From an uncultured Lachnospiraceae bacterium (GTDB taxonomy: Bacteria; Bacillota; Clostridia; Lachnospirales; Lachnospiraceae): a stretch of DNA of 64,000 nucleotides. This document shows, one piece after another, positions 18,477 to 25,694 of this stretch. The position numbers and the translations under genes are program-made. The notes under the pieces were generated by a model, which saw nothing but the letters and a program-made list of their open reading frames with translations, was not told the origin of the DNA and did not search any database. The stretch lies in contig CANTEG010000005.1 of the NCBI GenBank assembly GCA_947652735.1, positions 124,001 to 188,000 on the forward strand. Reading direction: 5' to 3'. Positions within the stretch are counted from its first letter, which is position 1. Every line of letters starts with the position of its first letter.

Positions 18477-19374
18477 AGAAATAGGACAGCTTAAAAAAGA
18501 ATACATATCAAATCTGCATCCGCTTAAAAATCATACATTTAAGGTTAAGGATGATGAGGAAATGGAGAGAATAAAAGACAGTATTAAAATAAATGGAATG
18601 TGGAATCCAATCATGTGTTTTTATAATGAAGACGGGGAACTGGAAATAATATCCGGTCATCGGCGGAAAAGAGCATGTGAGTTGTTAGGCATTGATGTGG
18701 TTCCGATATTGATTAAAAATGTGACAAGGGACGATGCCATAATTGCAATGGGAGAGACCAATGTTCTTGCAAGAGAACATATTTTACCTTCGGAAAAAGC
18801 ATTTACTTACAAAGAAATGCTTGCAGCAATGGTAAGACAGGGAAAGAGAACGGATTTAACTTCGTCTCCACTGGAGACGAAGTTAAATAGAGGAAGGGCA
18901 GATGATGAATTGTCTAAAAAAGTAAAAGAGAGTAGGGCACAGATTCAGCGTTACATACGTCTGACAAAGCTTATTGAACCGCTTCTCAACCTGGTTGATG
19001 AGAAACGTATTGGTTTAAGACCTGCTGTGGAACTTTCATATCTTCCTGCCAACCTTCAGGAGTGTATTCATAACATATACGAGAGCTGTCAGGTTACCCC
19101 ATCCCACGCCCAGGCAATTGAAATGAGAAAGCTGCTTAAGGAAGGACTGCTTGATGAAGCTGCCATAGATGAAATAATGATGCAGGAAAAGCCAAACCAA
19201 AAAGAAGCATTGAAGCTTTCCAACACATTTATAAAAAAATATCTCGGGGGATGCAGTACAAAGCTTGAAATGGAAAACAGAATTGCAAGGGCACTGGAGC
19301 TTCTTGAGAGACAGGAGAAAATTCAGGGAAAGGCAGGTGAAAAAGATTTAGAAGAAAATTATATGGAACAGTAG
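18400..19374 (+). CDS. parB: ParB/Spo0J-family partition protein
   Basis: 324 residues from ATG 18400, chosen because aaaggagg ends 10 bases upstream; an upstream ATG at 18370 has no site. The N-terminal ParB/Srx domain shows ISGHRRKRACELLGI and a following GETNVLAREHILPSEKA. A helix-turn-helix central part and a C-terminal region with a degenerate leucine pattern follow. The frame contains a nearly perfect 35-bp palindrome at 18854-18888, translated as the loop LTSSPLETKLN before the helix-turn-helix. Such a DNA palindrome inside parB may itself be a binding site. Confidence 0.92.
   Translation: MANGWDFLQQSAQNDLFSTQEQRDSEEIGQLKKEYISNLHPLKNHTFKVKDDEEMERIKDSIKINGMWNPIMCFYNEDGELEIISGHRRKRACELLGIDVVPILIKNVTRDDAIIAMGETNVLAREHILPSEKAFTYKEMLAAMVRQGKRTDLTSSPLETKLNRGRADDELSKKVKESRAQIQRYIRLTKLIEPLLNLVDEKRIGLRPAVELSYLPANLQECIHNIYESCQVTPSHAQAIEMRKLLKEGLLDEAAIDEIMMQEKPNQKEALKLSNTFIKKYLGGCSTKLEMENRIARALELLERQEKIQGKAGEKDLEENYMEQ
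18854..18888 (+). repeat. 35-bp palindrome inside parB (candidate parS-like site, copy 1)
   Basis: Arms ATTTAACTTCGTCTCCA and its exact complement flank a single central C. It shares AACTTC...TCCA-n-TGGA...GAAGTT with the two palindromes near 22.5 and 22.7 kb. Confidence 0.75.
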
Positions 19375-19378
19375 ACGG

Positions 19379-19409
19379 GAACGCATAAAAAATACAGGCG
19401 TTCTTTTTT
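19379..19409 (+). terminator. Terminator behind parB
   Basis: GAACGC (19379-19384) pairs with GCGTTC (19398-19403), followed by six T. It lies 5 bp after the parB stop. Confidence 0.75.
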
Positions 19410-19434
19410 AATGTAAAAACAAGGAGAAATGATT

Positions 19435-19593
19435 ATGGACAGCAATATGAATACCGATGCGGAAAAGAAAACATCTTTACAGGAGTGGGGGGATTTATTC
19501 TCAGACATACATGACAACCTGAATGATTATGAAACATCAGCATCAATGTATGAGGAACACGTGGAACAGACCTGTGATTATTATGAGAGATAG
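19435..19593 (+). CDS. 52-residue acidic hypothetical protein
   Basis: An aaggag site precedes two in-frame ATG codons (19429 and 19435); the second has better spacing. The protein is acidic and aromatic, contains SLQEWGDLFSDIHDNL, and has no membrane segment. It is 17 bp upstream of ssb. Supported by its ribosome binding site and tight packing; family unknown. Confidence 0.6.
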   Translation: MDSNMNTDAEKKTSLQEWGDLFSDIHDNLNDYETSASMYEEHVEQTCDYYER

Positions 19594-19610
19594 GATTGGA
19601 GGAATGATTA

Positions 19611-20045
19611 ATGAACAAGGCGATATTAATGGGTCGTTTAACAAGAGACCCTGAAACCAGGTACACACAGGGAGCTGAACCTCTTGCAATAGCAAGATGG
19701 ACACTTGCCGTTGACAGACGAGGAAGGCGTGATACATCAGGTAATGAGCAGAACGCTGATTTTATACCCTGTCTTGCATTTGGTAAACAGGCAGAATTTG
19801 CTGAAAAGTATTTCAGGCAGGGATTTAAGATAATAGTTGCAGGAAGAATACAAACAGGAAGCTATACAAATAAAGAGGGCAGGAAGGTTTATACAACGGA
19901 AATTGTTATTGAGGAACAGGATTTTGCAGAAAGCAAACATGCTTCGGATAATGATAATGGTTCAAGACTAATTCCATCATCAGAAAAAGACGGAGGTTTT
20001 ATGAGTATACCAGAAGGAATTGAAAATGATTTGCCATTTAAGTAA
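19611..20045 (+). CDS. ssb: Single-stranded DNA-binding protein
   Basis: 144 residues with the OB-fold start MNKAILMGRLTRDPETRYT, core ADFIPCLAFGKQAEFAEKYF and GRIQTGSYTNKEGRKVYTTE. The acidic linker ends in ENDLPFK, the C-terminal tip that recruits replication proteins. Conjugative elements often carry their own SSB to coat transferred single strands and suppress SOS in the recipient. A ggaggaatgatta site precedes ATG 19611. Confidence 0.95.
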   Translation: MNKAILMGRLTRDPETRYTQGAEPLAIARWTLAVDRRGRRDTSGNEQNADFIPCLAFGKQAEFAEKYFRQGFKIIVAGRIQTGSYTNKEGRKVYTTEIVIEEQDFAESKHASDNDNGSRLIPSSEKDGGFMSIPEGIENDLPFK

Positions 20046-20064
20046 ATAGGGAAGGAGAAGTTAT

Positions 20065-20553
20065 ATGGAAGGAGTAAAGGAATATCAGGCAGGAAACTGC
20101 ACGGAACTGTCGATTAATTATGGCGGTAACAATTATCTTGTGATTTATGGCAACCATGTAAACGGAGGCTTCTGCAGCATACCAAACTGGGAAGTGGGCT
20201 GTGAGCTGTCATCTTATGCTGATGATACTTTCTTTAATGGGGAACGTATCGGAAAGGCACTTGGAAACATGGATGCGGGGAATTATATTGCAGGTATTAT
20301 TGCGGAGCATGAAAAGACAAAAATGGCAGCAGTGTCCCCTGAAGACCTTGTGAGGGAAAAGGCTGAAGCGGTAGGAAGAACTCTTGCGGAGCTTGCGGTA
20401 TGTAAAATGAACAATGCCCTTGTGTATGAGATGAAGTTGCAAATGAAGGCATTTGAAAGCGGGGTATCCAATGATGTCATGAACAGCCTTGTATGTCAAC
20501 TTTCAGACGGTATTTCAAAAGATAATGGAGCGGAATTAGAAATGGAACACTAG
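20065..20553 (+). CDS. Conserved-looking hypothetical protein of the element
   Basis: 162 residues, soluble, no catalytic motif seen. The N-terminal half carries glycine- and aromatic-rich strands (NYGGNNYLVIYGNHVNGGF); the C-terminal half is helical (LVREKAEAVGRTLAELAVC). aaggagaag precedes ATG 20065. Position between ssb and other small genes suggests an accessory role in the maintenance module. No function assigned. Confidence 0.75.
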   Translation: MEGVKEYQAGNCTELSINYGGNNYLVIYGNHVNGGFCSIPNWEVGCELSSYADDTFFNGERIGKALGNMDAGNYIAGIIAEHEKTKMAAVSPEDLVREKAEAVGRTLAELAVCKMNNALVYEMKLQMKAFESGVSNDVMNSLVCQLSDGISKDNGAELEMEH

Positions 20554-20554
20554 A

Positions 20555-20574
20555 TTAACGGTGAAAACCGTTAA
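20555..20574 (+). repeat. Perfect hairpin with GAAA tetraloop
   Basis: TTAACGGT and ACCGTTAA pair around GAAA directly after the stop codon of the preceding gene. No T-run follows, so it may stabilise or process the mRNA rather than terminate it. Confidence 0.5.
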
Positions 20575-20604
20575 AATAAAATTATAGGAAAGGAGTGCTG
20601 AATT

Positions 20605-20727
20605 ATGACATATGACAATGAAAAGAACACTGACGATTGGGAACGTCTTACGGAATTTGCACACAAGGTGCCAAAAAACAAAAAGGCGGCAGAGGCAGAT
20701 AAAGAAGAAAACAGGGAGGATGAGTAA
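20605..20727 (+). CDS. 40-residue charged small protein
   Basis: ATG 20605 has an aaaggag site. The product is highly charged (N-terminal YDNEKNTDDWERL, C-terminal Lys/Glu-rich). Its TAA overlaps the ATG of the next gene (TAATG), so the two are translationally coupled. This coupling is the main support for it being real. Confidence 0.6.
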   Translation: MTYDNEKNTDDWERLTEFAHKVPKNKKAAEADKEENREDE

Positions 20728-21638
20728 TGCTGGGATTTAAGGAGTTTTGTAATGAGATAAGGGAGGGGCTTCCTGAATGTTTAATGGAATATGACATTGA
20801 GGAGGTAAGGTTAAATACTGTTGCCAAGAATAACGGCAGGGAGCTTACTGCGGTTACCATTGCGGTAAGTGGAGAAAATGTATCACCAAACATATATCTT
20901 GAAAGTTACTATCTGATGTATACGGAAGGAATGTCTTTTGAACAGGTGCTGGAAAGTGTAAGGGATGATTACATACAGGCACGGGCTGATGTTCCTGCAT
21001 TTGATGAAACAGAAATCGTAAACAGGGACAGGCTGTATGTGCAGATAGTCAATTATGAAAGAAACATGGGGCGGCTTGAAAATATCCCGCATGAGAAGTT
21101 CCTTGACATGGCTGTTACAACGAGAATGCTTATAAGGAATGACGATTACGGTGTCGCATCGGCAGTTGTTGATTATAAGATGATGGAACAGCTTAATATG
21201 ACAAAGGAGGAGCTTCTTGTATATGCAAAGGAAAATTCAGTGAGGCTGTTTCCGGTGAAAATACAAAGGCTTGAGGACAGTATAATGGAACTGACCAGTG
21301 AGGAGCTTCCACCAACGGGCATATATGTTCTTACAAACAATGCCGGTGTAAACGGTGCATCTTGTATGTTATATGATGGCATACTGAAAGAGGCTGCCAT
21401 GAAAATGGGAGAGCAGAAATTCAGGGTGCTTCCCTCCAGCGTACATGAAGTGCTGCTTGTTTCAGAAAACTGTATGGAGCCGGAGGAGCTTCAGGAAATG
21501 GTGGCTGCCATAAACCGAAGCACTGTTTCGGAAACGGAATATCTTTCCGATTCCGTTTATGAATACGATGCGGGAAAAGACAGTCTTTCCATTGCGGTGG
21601 ACGGAAAGGACACATACAGGGCAGAAGAAAGATATTAA
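20727..21638 (+). CDS. DUF5688-type protein
   Basis: 303 residues. I assign it, from memory of the family, to DUF5688, which recurs in clostridial conjugative elements. It has no signal peptide or membrane segment. The middle section (VQIVNYERNMGRLENIPHEKFLDMAV) and the later PTGIYVLTNNAGVNGASCMLYDG with conserved-looking glycines suggest a soluble alpha/beta protein. The start overlaps the stop of the 40-residue gene. Biochemical role unknown. Confidence 0.75.
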   Translation: MLGFKEFCNEIREGLPECLMEYDIEEVRLNTVAKNNGRELTAVTIAVSGENVSPNIYLESYYLMYTEGMSFEQVLESVRDDYIQARADVPAFDETEIVNRDRLYVQIVNYERNMGRLENIPHEKFLDMAVTTRMLIRNDDYGVASAVVDYKMMEQLNMTKEELLVYAKENSVRLFPVKIQRLEDSIMELTSEELPPTGIYVLTNNAGVNGASCMLYDGILKEAAMKMGEQKFRVLPSSVHEVLLVSENCMEPEELQEMVAAINRSTVSETEYLSDSVYEYDAGKDSLSIAVDGKDTYRAEERY

Positions 21639-21715
21639 ATACCATGGACATGGCAGATTATTTAAGCGGGCTTTTTGTTCCGGGGGAATAAGAAGCCTGC
21701 AGAAGGAGGAGTTAT

Positions 21716-21979
21716 ATGACAACAATGGACATTATGAGGTTTGAGGAAGAAAAATTCACATTTGTGGAAAACCTATTAAAGGAAAGGCTGATGTCACGGG
21801 TGGCACTGATGAGGTATCTTGTAAAATATAAAAAGACATTCGTGCCTGAGCCAGACCCATTTCAGAACACCGAGGAGCTGAAGGAGGAAATATGCGGCAT
21901 GGTGGATGAAATAATTGATTTTCTGGCAGCAATAGACGATGAGGATTATAAGAGGCTGTTTATTGACAGGCAGGAATGA
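21716..21979 (+). CDS. 87-residue hypothetical protein
   Basis: aaggaggagtt precedes ATG 21716. Predicted all-helical and acidic, with LLKERLMSRVALMRYLVKYKK in the middle and EICGMVDEIIDFLAAIDDEDY near the end. No recognised family. Confidence 0.65.
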   Translation: MTTMDIMRFEEEKFTFVENLLKERLMSRVALMRYLVKYKKTFVPEPDPFQNTEELKEEICGMVDEIIDFLAAIDDEDYKRLFIDRQE

Positions 21980-22045
21980 GTCTTTAGAGTAACCATGAGA
22001 GGATAAGGACATTTATGGGATGTCCCCTTTACAGGAGGAATATGT

Positions 22046-22453
22046 ATGAAAAAAATATTAGGTGTAATGATGATGCTTGTGTGTATGTTATTGATGGGAG
22101 GCTGTTCATGGGAAGATGAAGCTGATGTAGTAAGCCATAATATTTCTAAAGAAGCAGATAATTTTAACATATACAGAAAAGTTACGGTGATTAACAGTCA
22201 ATCAGATATAGTTATGTTAGAGTTTGAGGGCTGGTGTTCAATCAAAAAGGACAATTCAGATGAACAGTTGGAAATTACATACAGAGTTGGAGAAAATCAG
22301 TATTATAAAGATTACGTGGGACTGAACGATAGGACGACATATGTGATTACACAACTTGACGGAAGCAATGTTGATAAATACCATTATGAATGGCTGTATC
22401 ATTCAGAAGGAGATTTAATACCGATAGAAATTAATGATGCAGATAAAAAATAA
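22046..22453 (+). CDS. Putative lipoprotein
   Basis: 135 residues with a lipoprotein signal: MKKILG, a hydrophobic core, then the lipobox MGGC at 18-21 followed by SWEDEA. The mature part alternates strands (VTVINSQSDIVMLEFEGWCSI), fitting a small beta-sandwich. caggagg precedes ATG 22046. Conjugative elements often encode such lipoproteins, some acting in surface exclusion, but no specific role can be read here. Confidence 0.75.
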   Translation: MKKILGVMMMLVCMLLMGGCSWEDEADVVSHNISKEADNFNIYRKVTVINSQSDIVMLEFEGWCSIKKDNSDEQLEITYRVGENQYYKDYVGLNDRTTYVITQLDGSNVDKYHYEWLYHSEGDLIPIEINDADKK

Positions 22454-22509
22454 CCTTTTAATATCAAATGAGAAATGGAATATGAGAGACTTAAAGAAAT
22501 TCCACGATG

Positions 22510-22534
22510 ACTTCAGTTCCAGTGGAACAGAAGT
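22510..22534 (+). repeat. Palindrome copy 2 (AACTTC-type)
   Basis: Arms ACTTCAGTTCCA and TGGAACAGAAGT flank a central G with one mismatch. Related to 18854-18888 and 22655-22681. It lies upstream of the promoter at 22586. Confidence 0.7.
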
Positions 22535-22566
22535 TAAAAAATCCCCTGAAAAACAATAAAAATGTT

Positions 22567-22614
22567 AAATGTGCAAATCGCACATTTGTCATGTATATAA
22601 AAAGATGATATAAT
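22567..22614 (+). promoter_or_regulatory. Promoter with operator-like inverted repeat, copy 1
   Basis: -35 TTGTCA (22586-22591), 17-bp spacer, -10 TATAAT (22609-22614). The inverted repeat AAATGTGC-N5-GCACATTT (22567-22587) overlaps the -35. The 16-mer GCAAATCGCACATTTG (22573-22588) recurs exactly at 46497-46512, where it likewise abuts a -35. Confidence 0.65.
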
Positions 22615-22654
22615 TTAACCACAGACAGGGAACATCATCATAAAAAACAGATAT

Positions 22655-22681
22655 AACTTCTGTTCCAGTGGAACAGAAGTT
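22655..22681 (+). repeat. Palindrome copy 3 (AACTTC-type, perfect)
   Basis: Arms AACTTCTGTTCCA and its exact complement around a central G. It lies in the leader between the promoter at 22586 and the gene at 22735, so it could also fold as an RNA hairpin. Confidence 0.75.
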
Positions 22682-22734
22682 GATGACGATACTCTGAATT
22701 TGGAGTACCGGGCATATGACAGGGGGGAGTTTTT

Positions 22735-23448
22735 ATGAAGAAGGGTAAAAAAGCAGGAATAACCATAGCAATCATAGCAGGCATATGTTTGGCGGGGACG
22801 GGTGTATCAGCCTTAATCCGGTCAAATGCCGAAAAGCAGGAAACAGTGCTTATTGCCGATACAGAAGTACAGACCGGTGACAAAAACGCAAAGAAGGATG
22901 ATGCGGAATATGGCACAGCCGCAGTTAATGCATCTATCCATGCAGCTTACGTCGTGCCTGTGCCTGAAGAAGATAAAAAGGATGGAAAAGAAGATACCGG
23001 ATTTATGGCAGCCGACAATGCAGGTGTTGCATCGCCGGAAAAGAAGGAAGAAACGGTACCGGAAAATAAGCCGTCTGATACAGGTAATGCCAAGCCATCA
23101 CAACAGGTTCCTTCAGGTGAAAAACCGAAACAGGAAACTCCTGCTGAAGAAAAACCTTCCGCAAAACCACCGGAACCGGTAACAACGGAGCAGACAACAA
23201 CGGAAAAACAGCCTGAAGCCGTATGGGTTGTGGATGTTGAGGCATATACGGAGGAGGTTCCGGTGTATGAATATGTACAGATAGCCGTATGCAGTAACTG
23301 TGGGGCTGACATTTCAGGTCATGCTTGGGAACATATTGATGCTAATTTAGATAATGGATGCGGGGGGTACCATTCTGAAATGAAACAGGTATATGTAGGA
23401 ACTGAAACCGTGTACCACGAGGAAGAAGGACACTGGGAGTACAGATAG
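22735..23448 (+). CDS. Exported protein with Pro/Glu-rich stalk and cysteine-pair tail
   Basis: 237 residues: N-terminal membrane or signal segment (about 7-27), a long low-complexity stalk rich in Pro, Glu, Lys and Thr (about 80-160), and a compact C-terminal part with CSNCGADISGH and a later CGGYH that could bind zinc. Layout is that of a wall-spanning surface protein without a sortase motif. A short gggggag-like site precedes ATG 22735. Its leader holds palindrome 3 and its promoter the shared operator. Function unknown; a role in cell contact is possible. Confidence 0.75.
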   Translation: MKKGKKAGITIAIIAGICLAGTGVSALIRSNAEKQETVLIADTEVQTGDKNAKKDDAEYGTAAVNASIHAAYVVPVPEEDKKDGKEDTGFMAADNAGVASPEKKEETVPENKPSDTGNAKPSQQVPSGEKPKQETPAEEKPSAKPPEPVTTEQTTTEKQPEAVWVVDVEAYTEEVPVYEYVQIAVCSNCGADISGHAWEHIDANLDNGCGGYHSEMKQVYVGTETVYHEEEGHWEYR

Positions 23449-23472
23449 GAGTGCGGCAAAGGAGAAAACTGT

Positions 23473-24039
23473 ATGATACATTTTATAGACAAAAAAACGG
23501 GACAGGCAAAAACTGCACACTTAATAAGAGAGGATGAAAACTACATATATGTCAGGTTTGGGAAAGGAAAACCTGAATACAAATATAGCAGGAAACGTAT
23601 TGACATAAAAGATATTGAGGAAATGAGAACCCCCTTGTACAGACCTCCTTTTCCTGTATATAAGTATTTTAGGGAATGTTATAATTGTGGTAATGGAACC
23701 ATGATGCTGACATACATGACATATAAGGACAATCCGAATGAAAGCCTTATTTATCCTTATGACATGAATAGACTGCTCAGTAAACAGGAAATTTTCTTAC
23801 ATCTTATGAACCCGAAAATAGAATACTATGGTGTAAATATTTTGGGAGACAACGAAGCATATGATAAGATTATGCTTGAGATGTTTCCGTATAAGATAAA
23901 ACGAAAATTCAGTCAGACGATACAGACCGAGTATGCCATGAATATATGTGAACACTGTGGTGCAAAGCAGGGAAAAAATTATGTATATGAAGCGGTAAAC
24001 AGATTTATTAAGGATAAGATTAACATACCGGTTGTATAA
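23473..24039 (+). CDS. Cysteine-pair hypothetical protein
   Basis: 188 residues, soluble, Tyr- and Lys-rich. Two CxxC knuckles, CYNCG in the middle and CEHCG near the end, could together bind one metal ion. I recognise no family. It follows the exported protein by 24 bp with a ggagaaa site and ends at a clear terminator, so both probably form one unit under the regulated promoter at 22586. Confidence 0.7.
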   Translation: MIHFIDKKTGQAKTAHLIREDENYIYVRFGKGKPEYKYSRKRIDIKDIEEMRTPLYRPPFPVYKYFRECYNCGNGTMMLTYMTYKDNPNESLIYPYDMNRLLSKQEIFLHLMNPKIEYYGVNILGDNEAYDKIMLEMFPYKIKRKFSQTIQTEYAMNICEHCGAKQGKNYVYEAVNRFIKDKINIPVV

Positions 24040-24048
24040 GTAATTCAA

Positions 24049-24079
24049 GGGACGTTTAATAAAATAGGCGTCCTTTTTT
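24049..24079 (+). terminator. Terminator behind the cysteine-pair gene
   Basis: GGACG (24050-24054) and CGTCC (24069-24073), then six T. Confidence 0.7.
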
Positions 24080-24134
24080 CGTGGAAATGTGAGACGAAAA
24101 GCTAAAAATTTTAAAAAGAAAGTGAGTGAGGAAA

Positions 24135-24350
24135 ATGTCAGAAGAAGTATTAAAAGTAATCATAGTCTGTATTACATTGATTGTAATTGCGGTTATTGTT
24201 CTGGTAGGATATATTTTTTCCACAAGGAATTATTATGGAGAAAAGGATATAAAACTTATACAACAAGGATTACAACGTCTGCAAAACGAAAACAATGGTT
24301 TGTATGAACGTTACAAATATTTAACAGATAAAATTGACAGGGGAGAGTAA
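24135..24350 (+). CDS. 71-residue single-pass membrane protein
   Basis: ATG 24135 preferred over GTG 24126 because gtgagga lies at proper distance. One membrane helix (about residues 5-27) is followed by a helical, probably coiled-coil tail (IKLIQQGLQRLQNENNGLYERY). It is bracketed by two terminators, so it may be a separate short transcript. Function unknown. Confidence 0.65.
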   Translation: MSEEVLKVIIVCITLIVIAVIVLVGYIFSTRNYYGEKDIKLIQQGLQRLQNENNGLYERYKYLTDKIDRGE

Positions 24351-24368
24351 TTAAATTATAACGGATAA

Positions 24369-24402
24369 GAGGAACGAACATCAGGGTGCGTTCCTCTTTT
24401 TT
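24369..24402 (+). terminator. Strong terminator
   Basis: GAGGAACG (24369-24376) pairs perfectly with CGTTCCTC (24389-24396), followed by six T. Confidence 0.85.
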
Positions 24403-24489
24403 CGGAAATTGATTGCTGAAAATGTTTTGGAAACTGGGTAAATTGACAACAATTGACAACAAGTATAGAATAGGAGGTGTAAGATACCA

Positions 24490-24798
24490 ATGTTTGTTAT
24501 TCAGACGATATTAAGCGTTATCTTGTTATTAAGGATTGGAGGAATACTGTTAAAAAGGATAAGCATAAATGATGAAAACAGATGGCTTGGAAATTTTTGT
24601 GCATATTATAATTCATTGATTGGAATTGCAGCCGGAAGTTGGTTTGACAGGGGAAGCATATCCCGGATTTTGATATACATATCTATTGCTTATATATCAG
24701 TATCTCAGTCACAGAACAGAAAAAATTCCAAAGGAGTAAGGATTGCATATATAATAGCTGGCATATTTCTTATGATTTTTTATACGCTACCTTTGTAA
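24490..24798 (+). CDS. 102-residue membrane protein
   Basis: About three hydrophobic segments (residues 2-22, 55-70, 83-102) with a charged loop (KRISINDENRWLGNF). A clear aggaggt site lies 12 bases before ATG 24490, a long spacing. It is followed 16 bp later by a second membrane protein gene. No family recognised. Confidence 0.6.
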   Translation: MFVIQTILSVILLLRIGGILLKRISINDENRWLGNFCAYYNSLIGIAAGSWFDRGSISRILIYISIAYISVSQSQNRKNSKGVRIAYIIAGIFLMIFYTLPL

Positions 24799-24814
24799 AA
24801 CAGAATCTAAAAAC

Positions 24815-25549
24815 ATGGATAAATTTATAAATGTTATAAAAAATTTTTTTTGTGTCACTTATAGAACAGGCTGCTGGCTGTTGTCTTTAAGGAGAACGGA
24901 ATTTTTTCAAAAGTATGCGGGGGGAACTGCATTTGGATTATTTTTATTCGCAGGAATACTGACAAAGTTGCGTATTGGAATGTATATTGTATTATTGCTG
25001 TTATTTATAAGCTTTATGATAAATTTTATTTTTGATACGAAGAAATTTCTTTTGTCAATTCCCGGATTTCTTATTACAGGTACATATTACTGGGTGACAA
25101 TTTCAGTAGGTGTTATTTTATTTATTATGGGGTTTGCGGGTATAAAAAATGATATACATGTAATTGTAATTGGATATTTGATTAGTGCGATTATATGGTG
25201 TATTTTAAGTCTTATAGCTAACAACAAGGTTGCCAGTGCAGCCAATCAGCTTTTATCGGCAGTGCTGGCTATTATTGTTCTGCTGAAGGATACGGTGTTT
25301 GCGATGATACAATCTTCTGTCTTGGATGCGGGAATGGGGAATGCATATTCGGAGGAAATTGAAATCCTTGAATGTGCATTTAATCTTATATTTTCTCCTA
25401 TACTAGCAGTCAATATTATTGCGGTAGCACTCTGCACCATAAAGGGTTATTGGATAGAAAAGTACAATGATAATAAAGACATAGGGTATCAGGAAACGGA
25501 AAATAAGAAGATAGAAAAAGAAGATACGGAACAGGACATGGAATACTAA
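24815..25549 (+). CDS. 244-residue polytopic membrane protein
   Basis: Five to six predicted membrane segments between about residues 30 and 205, followed by a charged cytoplasmic tail rich in Lys and Glu (ENKKIEKEDTEQDMEY). The ribosome site is weak, so translation may depend on the gene 16 bp upstream. It is AT-rich and ends at a terminator. The pair resembles no transporter or secretion family I know. Confidence 0.6.
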   Translation: MDKFINVIKNFFCVTYRTGCWLLSLRRTEFFQKYAGGTAFGLFLFAGILTKLRIGMYIVLLLLFISFMINFIFDTKKFLLSIPGFLITGTYYWVTISVGVILFIMGFAGIKNDIHVIVIGYLISAIIWCILSLIANNKVASAANQLLSAVLAIIVLLKDTVFAMIQSSVLDAGMGNAYSEEIEILECAFNLIFSPILAVNIIAVALCTIKGYWIEKYNDNKDIGYQETENKKIEKEDTEQDMEY

Positions 25550-25587
25550 ATTAAATATCGGCTCAGTTTATAGGTTAATGAGTAAAG

Positions 25588-25625
25588 GGAAGGACATTTA
25601 AGAAATCAGATGTTCTTCCTTTTTT
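25588..25625 (+). terminator. Terminator before the surface-protein gene
   Basis: GGAAGGACAT (25588-25597) pairs with ATGTTCTTCC (25610-25619) with one wobble, then a T-run. Confidence 0.75.
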
Positions 25626-25694
25626 GTTTTAAAAAACAACGTGCAAAAGCACTTTACATAGATATTTTCAAGGAAAAGAAGGAGGAAAAAGAAA

